In this document: positions 51,943-64,000 of the stretch, one piece after another
How positions within the stretch are numbered: position 1 is the stretch's first letter
How the letters are laid out: every line of letters begins with the position of its first letter
DNA from: Cardiocondyla obscurior
Taxonomy: Eukaryota > Arthropoda > Insecta > Hymenoptera > Formicidae
Direction of reading: 5' to 3'
Assembly: GCF_019399895.1 (NCBI RefSeq)
Contig: NC_091876.1
Location: forward strand, 5,370,381 to 5,434,380
Length of the DNA stretch: 64,000 nt
Program-made: the position numbers and the translations under genes
The notes under the pieces: model-generated
Database searches by the model: none
Told to the model about the DNA's origin: nothing
What the model saw: only the letters and a program-made list of their open reading frames with translations

Positions 51943-52131
51943 ATGGAACGGGACGACGAGGACTTTGGCGAGGGCTTCATCGCGGAATCGCACCCCCTGA
52001 GGCCGACGCATCTCACGGTGCCGCTCGGCGGACGACCCGATTCGCGAGCGCCCAGCATCAGCAGCAGCGTCAGTGACCTCGACGTTCCGATATACACCAG
52101 AGAGACCACCATACCCTTGTCGGCGCGAAAG
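51943..52131 (+). CDS. First identified coding exon of an unrecognised gene (acidic N-terminus)
   Basis: The exon starts exactly at ATG after a good acceptor (GCGTTCTCTCGCAG) and ends at AAG/GTAAAG, 63 codons, phase 0. It reads MERDDEDFGEGFIAESHPLR, then PTHLTVPLGGRPDSRAPSIS, SSVSDLDVPIYTRETTIPLS and ARK. It is acidic then Ser/Pro-rich, with no membrane segment, like a disordered cytoplasmic N-terminal tail. An acceptor abutting the ATG means an upstream exon exists, untranslated or coding. Codon use is even and unlike the chance frames nearby. It joins in phase to 58382-58441. I do not recognise the family. Confidence 0.7.
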
Positions 52132-54082
52132 GTAAAGCTCCTAGTTCGTGATAAGCCCGACGAACTCACGCGTGCAGCCTGACGCTCGTTGCTTCGAGCC
52201 GGCCGCGCGTATCGTATTCGTATCTCCAAGTCTTATAAACGTATATCGCGCGAGGAGTAACGAGATAAGAGAATTAAAATTCGGATTCAAAGCAGAGAAG
52301 AAAGAAACCTTTCTCGCCCCAGCGACGTGGTTGATAATTTCAACTTAATGTATATTTTAGTTGCGCTTTTTGCGCGCCAGTCGATTTTATTTACGCCGAC
52401 CCGGCGCGACGGTACCGTTTTTCTCTCCTCCGAGGAACGAGGATCACATGACTCGATTCCTCTCGGAGTGGTCGACCGCGCGATAGAGTTGCGTAAGCGC
52501 AGACGGTAAGCCGAAGTATAACATCGATCGATCGGGGCGCCTACTCGAAAATAGCCGGGCCCCTGATCTCCTGCGTCGAGAAATGTCACGAGATCGCGGG
52601 GGACCCGTGGTATACAATCGCCTGTTTACACCCATGTGTGATTGCGCATTTAATTTTCGGAGCGACGTCCACCTAAAGTCCGCGGTGCGCGACGAATACG
52701 AGCGTCTACGTAGCGAAACGTACGCCGGGCGGGAAAACACCGTATTTTTAGAGCGATGTCGAAATACCGCGGTTATTCGAAGCCAGGTGGGCGGACATGC
52801 GCGCTCACGCACGTCTCCGCGAACTTTGTGGAAGTTTCGCGGTGGAAGACCCGCGGCTTCCTCTTTGATCGCGCCGCGATATATTAAAGAACGGCTGGGC
52901 GTTACGCACTTCGTCGGCTTGTTGCAGCTACGCCTTTTCAATCGGTAACACGTGCTGTTTTCTTATGCAAAACGAAATAGGCTCGTAATCAGATTACACC
53001 GAAGGGAAAAAGAGAACAGATACTGAAGTAAAAATATCTATGAAAAGAATGAAAGAAAGAAAAGAAAAAAAAAAAACACAGAGTTAGTCGGCTCTTGACT
53101 TTGATAATTTCGTTTAACGAAACGTCCTCCTCTTAAGTAATTTTATGTAATTCGCACGTGATCTTCGGAAGCCACTGATCGAAAGTGTTGATTAGCGTCG
53201 CCAACAGCGAACGAGGTTGAAATAATTAGTGAAAAGAGAATTTTCGACGCGCGGCATTGTTTCAACATAACGCGCAAATACCCGCCGTACGTTGCGCTTA
53301 GAAATCTTCTTGGAACAGAGGCCGGCGTCTAGAAATGATTATCACGTCGGGTTATTGGCAAGAATTCCATCGGCGGCGCGTGATGCCTTCCACGCTTATT
53401 TATTTTTCCCGAGCCGTCGCGCGGAAAATGCTGAACGATCTAAAATACATTTAGCGTCCCCCTTTTATCATTTCCGTGACTTTGTCCGATCCTCTTTTTA
53501 CTTTCACGCGCCGGTTTTGTCCTTCCCTTGATTCTTTTCTTCTCCCACGGTACTTTTTCTCTTTCTCTCTCAAGCATTACGCCACCGGATGCATATCGAC
53601 TGACTAAGCCTGCCCGCATGATGCAACATACGACTCGTACGCCCGTACGTACTTGATCTGGGTTTAAAACGATGTACTCCGGGCTGGGCGGCCGATTAAT
53701 TCGCCCTCGGTACGTGTCACGGCTAATTAAACGAGGAGCGCAAAGAGAAAAAGAAGAAGGACGCGACGTATGGTCCGTGCGCAGAATCCTATCTCGTTAA
53801 TTCTCCTCTCATCTTGCCGCCCGGGCGTGTGTAACGAGAGCGATTCCATAATCGTGGTACGGAATTACTTCGCGGTAATCCGCGCGTGTTGCAAATCGCG
53901 CCACGAGGTCTCAACAGGTGATCGCGGATGACGCAGGTCCATGGGCGAACCCCGTATCGATCGCATCGCGAAAGGTGCGGTACTGTTGCTTTAAACGTCA
54001 AAGAGATCTTCCGAAAAATCCGTAAGCGCTGTTTCGTCATATTATATTTTTTTTTAATAATACATCGAAATACAGCTGTCAT

Positions 54083-54084
<2 letters not shown>

Positions 54085-54110
<26 letters not shown>
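54085..54110. repeat. T26 homopolymer
   Basis: Twenty-six T in a row on the plus strand. Could be slippage or the tail of a minus-strand retroposed copy, but no element body is recognisable next to it. Confidence 0.8.
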
Positions 54111-54118
<8 letters not shown>

Positions 54119-54552
54119 CATGAAAAACACGGGTAAATATCTCATGGATTTGTCAGCGAACTAAAGAACGTCTTCTCGGAGGAGTTACGATGACGTGCTC
54201 GGTTAAAGTAGTTGGCTATTGGTTGAGTCGACGGGTGTGCGCGGAGGCACGTAATCGGTTTCCGTCTGCCCTTATCTGACGAAAGCTATGACAAGAACGA
54301 CGACTCGCGTGGCAAGCCGCGTGGGACACTTCGCCGTCGTAAGAATAGAAAATAATGCGAGAGAGAAGTCCTTCTCGGTAGAACCTTCCAAGATCTCGAC
54401 TTAGGAATTGAATTCTCTCGGTCATCTCTAACTCCGGCCGATAAGTTACGCGCGCGAGTCCACGCGCGCGATTGCAGAGATTTTAATTAACGCATTAACG
54501 CGCCGTCGTATCAATCGATCCGTCTCGATTACACTCGTCTCCGTCCCATTAT

Positions 54553-54578
54553 CGCTCGATCCGACGTCGGATCGAGCG
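54553..54578. repeat. 26-bp perfect palindrome
   Basis: CGCTCGATCCGAC followed directly by its exact reverse complement. Outer flanks (CCCATTATCG / CGATATGGG) extend it imperfectly to about 43 bp (54545-54587). Confidence 0.9.
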
Positions 54579-57500
54579 CGATATGGGAATTATTCGATAC
54601 GGCCGTGTCGCGTGTCGGCGTCCCCGCGGAATCATAAATACAATAAAGTCGCTACTTGAAGCCAATCGCGTCGGATGGAAAGCGGCGAAGGATAACAAAC
54701 GAGGAGAAATCTGCGGCTGCACGGAAAGAAGCCGAGGACTGCGCTACTCCGCTTCGCGGAATTATTTAAATAAAAACCGCGCGCGTGCAGCTGGGTCTCG
54801 TCTTTCAGACGTCCGGGTTTTCTATTAAATGTCGGAGTGCGTCACGGTTGATCGATTTTCGCAGCGGGGAAAGTGTAACGTCACCGACTGGCCATATGGA
54901 GGAGTTGCGTCACTGAATTTTTTTTTCTTTCTCCTACAGATCACGCAGCGGGCCGCATCCGGAATAATAAAATGAACATTCGGTTACATTTTCGTGCGAT
55001 CGCGCCGGGAAACGTGCCAGTTCCTCGGGTCGGCTTTGGCTCGCGGACGTCACCAGCGAGACGCGGATCTCTTTTCGCGCCGGTCGAGAGAGATCCCCCA
55101 CGCACGTGCGTGTAAGCGTTCACCTTGCACTCCTTTCTTTTTTATTTTTTTTTTCTTTTACTTTTCTTTTCAGCCTTTCCTTTCTAACGCTTCCTGGGAT
55201 TTATTTTGTAATCCACCGCTGGGATTTCAGTTAATTTAACAATTTTAAGTAATACCGTATCAAATGATGGTACGCATAACGCACTTATTTACGTTTTCGA
55301 ACCGAGAATGCAAATATAATATCGTGTTACAGCCAAGGAACTCTTATCGGCCAGCGGAAAGGGATTGACGTTTGCACATCCCCTCCGCATTGTCGATTTG
55401 TTATTAGCGAATCGATAAGCCGCTTATCAATTATTACATAACTCAGGTATTTGATGGCCACTCCCGATTATCCCCTGAAGCGATCATAACGCTAAAAAAA
55501 AATTCTCCCGTTTAAAAATATTACCTTCTTGAAATTAGTATAAAGTTAAAATAATTCGAGTTGAAGTCAATTTTTAACACTCGTACGGGGAGAAGGAAAA
55601 CGTACACGAAATACTTTCTCCGAACCGTAAAATTGAACCACGCAACCCCTTATATATTTTGCGACATACCGGGCAATCCCGCCACTCGTGACGTCATCGT
55701 TCCCACGATCGATCCCAAAATCCGTGCGTGTATCGAGTGACGCAACCGCGATTCAACCCCCGAGTTTCTCGCGCGGGGTCTCTCCTCTCCCCGTTACGAG
55801 GGTGACAAACATAGAGGTGGAAAAACGCGCTTGCGCCCTGCGAACGGCCGTTGGGGTCGCACCGGCTGCGCCAACCCTAGTCAGCGGGGGGTTAAGGCAC
55901 GCGAGGATCGAATCGAGCCCTTCGAGTAGACGAGTCCGCGCCATCCGCATCTCACCTGCGTCGTCTACGAAGTGAGTTTTGTGATTATTAATCTCGAACG
56001 ATTCTCGCCGTGTGATTCCATCGCGAGCCAGGTCGTCGACAAAACCCACCCCCTCGTGTCGGGAATTTCGTCGCGTCGCGCACGTGACGGCGGCATCGAC
56101 ACTTCTCCGGATTCATCGCGTCTACCCCGTCGCAATGTCCGATCGGCCGACGAACGTTGAGAGCAAACCCTATAAACCCCATCGTTATCGAGACCCTCGC
56201 ATCGCTCCGCTGTATCGCTAGGTCGATCTCCGATGATCGGCGCGTGAAAACCACCCCCCGTGCTCGCCCGTATATTATCGGACGCCGAGAGAATTCAGGA
56301 GTTTAACCTTCAAATGTCAAGCTCACCTGAACTCGTCGAAATTATCCCGAAATTTTATTTCATAAAAAAAAAACTTTTTTATAGACTGCTCGTGATTTTA
56401 AGCTATCACGTTACCGCGTACAATTCGTGACGAGTAAGGTGGAAGTTATATCTATCACCCTTTACGATTGACCTATACGTCACCCGGATTTCCGTCGTGG
56501 CGTCGTTCTGAGATAACCGCGTTTGCGATGCACTTTTTTAAAGAACGAATAAATGAAAGAAAATAATGCCCGATAAAGTTTAGTAGCGATAAATAAAAAG
56601 GCCGAACGTGTTCGTTTCCGTATAAGTTATCTCGTGACACTTTATTGTTACAGTTGCGTGACACCATTATGTCGTGCCCACCGCGCGTCACGCCGCACGC
56701 GTGTTACATTTTCGCGAAACATCGCAATACGCCTCTCAACCTAGAAATACCCGGTTATCTTTTCAGACGCCAATTAGACGACGTGGCTGTTACACAATTT
56801 GCATGCTATAACAAAGTTTCTTTTACGAGGGGATAAATTATATATATATATATTTTTTTTTTTTTTTACGCCGAGAGCATTAGCGTAAATGGATTGTCTT
56901 CGGCAAGTTCATTGAATAAATTATATCTCGAGTGACTATACCTGCATATTTAATCCTCACGTGGATAAGTAACGCATCAAATTTTAGATTAGGAAATTTA
57001 TACATAAGTACACTTCGCTTTTGGTAATTTATCTGTAACTGAACGTTCGACAAAACTTTTTGTATTTTATATGTTAATTTTTTTACGATAAATTTTTTCT
57101 TTTTTTTTTTTTAATGTAATATATTTTGTAATCTCGTCACGCTCGCATGCCGATCATTTTATCATGCTCGGTAAAACGCTCCGCCTGAGTAATCGTATTT
57201 ACATAAAAGGACTCGAAAGGAGGACATTAGATTAATGGAAAAAATGGAAAGAAGATTACGTCATTCCGAGCCATCAATGTAGTCGGCTGTACGCGAATAC
57301 TCTATGGTGTTTTCCATATAAATCACCTTCAATGTAATTCGTTCTTGAATAAGTTCGACGGAAAGCATAAGAACGACGTAATAAAGTAAGGCATGAGAGA
57401 CAGAATTTTTTATGAAAACTGATGTTTCTGGTATTTCCAATTCTTCGTCAGTGTTCATTTCTTATCTCAATACATTTTAATTTATTGCGAAGTATTTTTC

Positions 57501-58381
57501 TTGTTGAACTTTTCCGCGTGAATATAAGAATTAGAACGCATGCGACACTCGCGCGCGATGCGCTTCGTCGCGATGAAATTTATATTGTTTACAATAAATT
57601 TATCGCAGGCGAATATACGTAAAAACCCAATTAATTTTTTTTTTATAAACGTGCTAATATCGAGAGGGGGAAAAAAAAAAATTCTAAAACTATACGTATA
57701 TTTTTCTCGATGCAAAATGCGGAGATAAACTTTTTTTCGTAATCTTCGTACCTAATTGCATCACGTTTGCATTTATCATCTTTATGCGAGTTTTTGTTTG
57801 ATATTGCATCATACGCGCAACGATTCAAGCAAACGGCCTGTTCTTAGTCGATCGATATCACATTTGGTTCGGAAGACGATTCTGGCGAGCTTTATCGCGA
57901 GTTCTGAATACATTTTATCGCCGCTAAATGACCTTTTTTTTCTCTTTCCATTTCGGAGCGATGTCGGGTCTCGCCCAAATTTGCCCAGGGACACACGTCT
58001 CCGCGTACACACATTTGTTTAACGACCACGTTTGCCAAATTCTATTGACTAACCGACTGTTCGTTTTCTATTCTTTTCAAGCTGCCGCACGATGGGAATG
58101 GAAAAAGAAAAGGTATCGTATCGCACGTATCTTTACGCGTAATTTTCACGTCGGGGGTGCAGCTAAAAATTAACGAGCCCTGCCAAGATTTTACGTAGCT
58201 AATTTAATCGTTAATAATTTGCGTTAATTAATTTAATTGCTTATTGATAACAATCGGCGTAAAAGTAAGAATTAAATTTTTTTCCTTGGCTCTTTCGAAT
58301 GTATTCTCGTCTATTGCCACCCTTCTACGCTCCCCTCGCGTACGTTGCGAGATTGGTGTAATTAAACACATTTTGCTCTAG

Positions 58382-58441
58382 TCGAACGACGAAATTCAGG
58401 AACAGGCGACGACGCCAACGGCTCTGGCTCCAACACCGAAG
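58382..58441 (+). CDS. Exon 2 of the unrecognised 51943 gene
   Basis: 60 nt between TTTTGCTCTAG and AAG/GTAATT, phase 0 at both ends. Reads SNDEIQEQATTPTALAPTPK, a Thr/Pro/Ala-rich linker that continues the disordered N-terminal tail. A second frame is open but gives a run of Arg, so the phase-0 reading is preferred. Confidence 0.6.
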
Positions 58442-58873
58442 GTAATTTGTCTCGTATCGCGCGTTAATTATCGAGCGCAATTATCCGCGCGAAACCGCGT
58501 TTCTTCTTCAAAGCGATTTGAAGAAGAAATTTTATACTTTAAAATAAAATATAAAAGCGCGTTATCATCCGCAATAGTGTGACATAAGTAAACACATCTC
58601 TTTCAATTTACGATTTATCTATTTCGTACACGCTACTTTTTTTTTCGGCGCGGAACATATATCGGCGGACACGCACGAGGATTAAACGGAGATCAACGGG
58701 ACGAAGCGCTCCGCTGTTGTTCAAAGTTATATAATGAAATTATTCTACGAGCGTTTTATTCGCCCTGTTAATCGCCAAAACGCGATAACGCTTTGACACT
58801 CGCTTACGAAATTTCTTGCGGACCTAATCTTAACCTTCCATTACGTATCTCTCTCTTTTCTTTTTGCACGCAG

Positions 58874-58897
58874 ACCACCACGACCGATAAGGACTGG
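58874..58897 (+). CDS. 24-nt microexon of the unrecognised 51943 gene
   Basis: ACC ACC ACG ACC GAT AAG GAC TGG, i.e. TTTTDKDW, between a pyrimidine-rich acceptor ending TTTGCACGCAG and a consensus TGG/GTAAGT donor. Phase 0 at both ends, matching the exon 433 bp upstream. Likely skippable. The following exon is not found and is probably beyond 64000. Confidence 0.6.
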
Positions 58898-61800
58898 GTA
58901 AGTGCCAGCTGTTATTAAGTCTGCATTGTCGATACGTCTCGAACAAAAAAAGAAAAAAAAAAAAATTTAATTATTATCGAGCCTGCTCGAGGAAAAAATG
59001 CGGCCGCGTAACGCGACGAACGGCGAGAGACCGGCGTTATTGATGTCTCGACAAAGACCATTGACTCGCGAATTATCGCGACGTCTCGTCCCGCGGTTCA
59101 TTAGTGGAATACTGTTAGATACGTATAAGCTCGCAGGATTTCGCGGGATCCCGCGGGTGTCTTACGCATATGCGTAGCGCGTTACCGCGCGCAACCGAGA
59201 GGCGATTGAAATAAAATATCGCGGATTAACGTCGCCGCGCCAAATTGCTAGCAAGTTGATCATTAATAATACCGATATAATTAACGTATATTTACGACTA
59301 CCGAAAGCGGGCAGTGCTGCGATAAACACGACGCAAAGTCCACAAAAGATAACGTTCTATCGCGGCAATGTGTTGAAATTTCGGTGATTATTTGATTTGG
59401 GGGAGGCTCGGGGAGCGGGGCCTTTATCCAGATATCGGATCCGCGCTATAATTCACCGACGAAAAATATTTAAAAAAGCGTTGAGATTCTTAATACCGTG
59501 GAAAAAAAAAATAACACTTGGCGATAGATAGTAAATTACATCACGAATTGATATCGATGTGTGGCTCAACGTTAAATATTTTCCTTCTTTCTTTTTTATT
59601 TTAATATTAATTGTATTGTCTAGCACAAGTAATCGCTATTGGTTATCTTGTAACATTTTAATAATAGATAAACAGCATTGGACAAGTGACGATTAAAATG
59701 TAATTTTTTGATAAACCGGGCCTTTATCTTGTTAAAAATCGAACTCGCGACATAAACAGCGGAGATATCTAATTTTAAGCACAGATGACTAATTGACCTC
59801 AGACATGTTTGATTTAACGAAGTTGATTTAACAAAGAATCGTTAAATTTACAGAAGGCTCTTATTTCTCGACGGCTCTCGAAGTAGAGAGGCATATGTGC
59901 ACTTAGATCGGTATTTACATGCAAATTGGATCTCATGTTGCCAGCTTCGACCGACGTATTACGGCAATTAATAACAATTGCTCCTAATAGTGAATAATCG
60001 TGCCTGCGTATCTGAGCCTAAGATCTATTTGTATCGATATATTTATAGCACCTAGCAGTAATAATTATCTAAAATAGGACGAAAACGAGATAAATTGGCC
60101 CTTTTCGAAAGTACAGCCTCTTCATTGGAATTTAATTTTTCTCTTCGCTCAATATGAATTATGAATCTATTCGAAATAATATTTAAACAGCAATCTTTCT
60201 CTCTCTTTCTCTCTCTTTCTTTGCAATAACCTTTTTATAATACGACATTATTACGTAACGTGCATAATACATACGCATCCCACATTTATTTTACTAAATT
60301 ATAATATTTAAAAAGCGATTAATATTTTATTCATTCAGTTACTTATTTTATTCATTCAATTAATTTTTTTTCTTTTATTTGCAATTAGAGCAAGTGTATA
60401 ACGTATTAAAGGTAAAATAAATTTCAAACTCGGCCATGTTTACAACTGCATACGTGCACAAAATTGTAGAAGCAGTTCGCTTCAATGCGGCTTAATTGTA
60501 AAATTGACACATGCTGAACACACGAACCGGCCGTCATTAATGGACCGCGTCCGGTATCGTGTGTACTCCAATGCGAGCCGTCAGATGCGCGCTCTCGTAA
60601 GAAACCTGAAGAGGATCGCGCCAAAGTGCAAAGACTAAGAGACGCGTCAAGTGCCACGTGTATTTCTAGTTTTCTTTTTTTGTTTTTTTTTTTTCTGAGA
60701 CAACAAAGCGTGCGCGTAACGTTTGTTTAGGATTCGTATGCTCATTAATATAGGCTAAAAATATTCTATCGAAGCGAGAACATTTTTTAAGAAACGCGTA
60801 CTGTGGGAAGGTTCGAACTTGACGGAACACTCCCGTGGAAGGAATTCTTTTTTTCACGCGGACCGGGAATGTTCCGAAAATATTCTTCAATCTTGACCGG
60901 AAAAGAAATTTAATATCTTAATTAATTTAATTAATCAGTACTCCAGGTGGATTTGTATTTTGTACTTGAAGAACGCTATCATAGTTCCCTTACTTCGTGT
61001 ACATTTTATAATAAATCTCTGAGACGTATGCATAATCGATCGTAGTTGAAAAAAAAAAAAAGTTTCGTGCGACGTGACACAATGTTATTGCAATTGTCGC
61101 TTCCGCTAATAATAAAAACGCGCCTCCGTCATCACGTAACGTTCGAATCGAATCCTACCTCGCGTCGCAAAAAAGCTGTTTTCTTCTCCTTTTTTTTTTT
61201 TCATTTTTTTTTTCTCGCGATATGTAAAACTCGCCGGACTAGAAATTACTCCGGGTCCGATATCTAAAATCGACCGCGGCGCTCGGATGTTCGCGGTTTT
61301 CTCGACGCAAGATCAAAGAGCGGCGTCGCGAGCAAAATCGTTCCGTCCGACTCTTCGGATATTTTTTTCTTCGCGCCTGAATCTAATTGACGTTAGAAAC
61401 ATCGAACTGTTATTAATCGTTTGATTATACGCGATTGCGCTCGAAGATCTCGTTTTCGCCGGCGCTCTCGCGGATCAGGTATCGTTATTGAACGCCGTGT
61501 CTCTCTCTCTCGCGACTTGGAGCCGTTTCCAGCGGGCGATCCGCTATTTCTTTTCCGTTTTTCTTTTTTTAGTGGGGCAACTTCTTCTTCATTCTCGCAG
61601 TGGGGGTGCGTGGGACGGTGAAAGGTTCACGCGGAATCCAGTCCCCGGGGTCGTCCATTCGCACAGCCGTTGTTCAGAAGGGGGGAACACACGGAGGAAG
61701 AGAGCGGGGCCTTTTGAAAATCGGCTTCGGTTATACCATCACACGAATACCGACGGCAGTCGTACGCGTTCACGATCGTGATACGGAAGGTTTCACTCGT

Positions 61801-64000
61801 CATCTCGCGAATTTTTCTCCGCGCGAACGAATCGTCAAAATCGGCTCTCTCCTCATTTTACAAGTAACAACGCGAGAATTTTATCGTGCGAGAAAAAGAA
61901 AAATATATTATTTAAAAAAAAAGAAAGTATAATAATAGATAAAGAGAAAGAGAAAGAGAGAGAAAGGGAAAGACGGAGAGATTTAAAAAAATTCATAAGT
62001 GTACCTATTTAGTGCCACGCGCGGATTATTTGCTAAAAATATGGAGCTCAAGGTAAAAATTTTTGAATGAGACGTGAACGTCTCATTTTATTTTCATTTT
62101 TTTTTTTCTTCTTTTTAGAACTATTCGTTGTGTTCTATAGCCACTTCTTTTAAATATCAAAACAAGACGCGATGAATATTAAACTGAGGACCGTATCTAC
62201 GTTCATATAAATATCTATATTTATAAGTTTACATTCCAGAGAGAGAGAGAGTGAGTAAAGGTGAAAAGTAGGCGCCCGGTTAAGAGTGAAATAATTCAGC
62301 GAGCATTAAAAGAGCGTTTCGAATACAAGCAATTCCGTTCTCGCCTGTAAAACGAATTCTTATTCACGCGAATATATATTTTTACTCAATTCACTTATTT
62401 CTTTTTTCTTTTTTATTAATGAGAGAGCTTGAAAGCTTCGTGCCTAGCGCGGCGAAGGCAGCTCTTCGCGTTACGCAACGATTGGCTGCGATTCGATAAT
62501 CGTCAAAAACGGAGGAAGTGCCTCGTCAGTGCTCTTTGAATACAATGTACGAGTGTGACGAGAACTATTCGAAAGCACCCGTTAAAACGCGTTATTATCG
62601 TCAGGCTACGTTTTCGCGGCATAGTCGAGCGACGCGTCGAGATCACGCGTGGACTTTTAATGAAAAGAAGCCTTCGGCTCCGAAAGAACAGGGAATCGGC
62701 TTGAGAAACGTTACTCGTGCAGAACCGAACGACATAATAAGCGGGCAATTAAGCCTTTTGTTTACCCGGTTACAGGCGAGACCGAAGTTCTAAACTGAGG
62801 CGTTGGTGACACCGTCAAGGCGCGATAATTAACGTACCTAAAATGATTAACGCCGCGTCGTCATCTTTTGTCGGAATTCCGGGAAGGTGATTACGCGCGA
62901 TTATCATAATGCGCAAATAGTCATCGTCATTAAGTCCTACTACGTATCGTATCGGTCATCTCGCGATCGCGACCGCGTTTGGATTAACAACAGGTGCGAA
63001 ATCACCTTCTACATCTGCTGATTTTAAAATACGCTCGAGGTTTCTTACGCAACTTTTAGTTGAGAAACGAAACGGTAATCGGCTTGAAAAAAAAAAAGAA
63101 ACCAAAAAAAAAAGGAAAAATGAAAGAAAAAAAATAGCTATCAAGTCTCCGGGCTTGAAAAAGAAATAATCGCGCGATGACGATTCTACGCTGTACACGC
63201 TTATCGGTATAAATTAGCATATCACTCGGATCTCGGGTGTTCAATAACGCGAGCGGCGAAATCACACCCGTGAGACGTCTCGCGTCGTCTCGACGGAAAG
63301 CGGCCCTCCCCGGTGCTCTAGTTACCGAGACCTTTATTCACCGAGATCGGTGTCATTATATCGCCAATATTTTCTCAGGGAGTGGAACTATTAATTCAAG
63401 CGCTTTCTATTGCTCAACGGCAAGAGAATAACACGAAGCCCTTCTATTCTAATCCAGCACCTTCCGCAAGATCCGGCCTGGTAGTTTAACAAAGAAGTGA
63501 ATGTGGAATTGGGAGGGAAACCGAGGGAAGATAAAAAAACTATGCCGAGAGTGGGTCCGGGACCGGAGATATACCCATATTAGAGAGGCAAACGTGGGGA
63601 CCGCAGACCTTGTACGAGGGCGCGCGTTCTTTTCGCATGCGGGCTCGTGACTCGGTACAGCCCGTCGAAATTAGCAACTTGGCCAAGTCGCCAAAACAAC
63701 GGTGTCTATCTCGAAAAAACGGGCAGCGCCCGCTCGGAACGTCGCCGAGGCGATCGTGTATTCCGACTATTTTTAGCGTCACCAGAGGCTCCCCGTCGCC
63801 GAGCTCGCCGTCGCTCCTCTCGGGAGGCTCGACCGTCGGCTGCACCAATCGTGCCGAGACACTCCTTCACCGCGTCCAATACTGCCGCGTAGCACTTCCT
63901 TACATTTACACGTACGTATATGCGCGCAGACGAATAAGTCCGCTCTTTGTGAGAGACAACACGTCACCGTGGGTCTGGAACCGCGTTACGTGGAGACTAT
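58898..64000 (+). other. Presumed intron of the 51943 gene; no exon seen
   Basis: After the GTAAGT donor at 58898 I find no further phase-0 exon up to the window edge. Content: AT-rich stretches, CT/GA tracts near 60197-60221 and 61941-61980, T-runs near 61191-61214, a small hairpin at 62066-62087, and CpG-rich sequence from about 62500 on with overlapping open frames on both strands. Confidence 0.45.

Larger units (their letters stand above)
52132..58381 (+). other. 6.2-kb intron of the 51943 gene
   Basis: No firm exon inside. It holds a 26-bp perfect palindrome (54553-54578), a T26 run (54085-54110), a possible short alternative last exon (54940-54975) and several open frames on both strands without coding character. 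Confidence 0.5.

Noticed and set aside
52442..52508. Possible plus-strand exon ending at a GTAAGC donor (ERGSHDSIPLGVVDRAIELR)
   Set aside because: It ends in phase 2, whereas the next supported exon at 58382 reads well only in phase 0.
60388..60410. 23-nt segment between CAATTAG and GTAAAAT
   Set aside because: In the phase required after 58897 it contains a stop (TAT TAA).
1..64000. tRNA, rRNA, CRISPR array, bacterial operon or intact transposon
   Set aside because: I found no tRNA-like arms with a T-loop GGTTCRANTCC, no rRNA-like blocks, no regularly spaced repeats with unique spacers, and no transposase or reverse transcriptase reading frame.

Overview
The window looks like nuclear DNA of an insect, most likely a hymenopteran such as an ant or bee. 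The reasons are short AT-rich introns with GT..AG borders, CpG-rich non-coding DNA mixed with AT-rich patches, and many A/T homopolymers, GA/CT tracts and short tandem repeats. Nothing looks prokaryotic, viral or organellar. The species call is inference. All firm genes were built by hand from exons that are open, phase-compatible and bounded by splice sites, because real genes here are split.

Layout. Positions 1-37290 are almost entirely non-coding. The only coding signal there is three small phase-compatible exon candidates on the minus strand (25660-27300). From 37291 to 40680 lie the last five exons of a plus-strand gene for a basic, Ser/Arg-rich, disordered protein that I do not recognise. 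A compact housekeeping block follows at 42413-49275: TMEM234 (minus), IFT20 (minus), OSGEPL1 (plus) and GTPBP10 (minus). All four were reassembled from start to stop: 136, 130, 425 and 387 aa. From 51943 to 58897 there are three phase-0 exons of a second unrecognised plus-strand gene. It starts with an acidic N-terminal stretch and includes a 24-nt microexon; the rest should lie beyond 64000. The last 5 kb show no convincing coding sequence.

How the genes relate. IFT20 and OSGEPL1 are head to head, with start codons 469 bp apart, and probably share a promoter. OSGEPL1 and GTPBP10 are tail to tail, with 95 bp between stop codons. Both act in mitochondrial translation: OSGEPL1 makes t6A37 on mitochondrial tRNAs, and GTPBP10 is an Obg GTPase that matures the large mitoribosomal subunit. 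IFT20 is a ciliary and Golgi trafficking subunit, and TMEM234 is a small membrane protein.

The most interesting observations are a 5' splice site lying in the loop of a perfect 10-bp hairpin in the left-hand candidate gene, a 36-nt-arm hairpin in IFT20 intron 1, a 26-bp perfect palindrome near 54.56 kb, an inverted repeat in the IFT20/OSGEPL1 promoter, the 24-nt microexon, and a basic GWFK motif that occurs twice in the Ser/Arg-rich protein.
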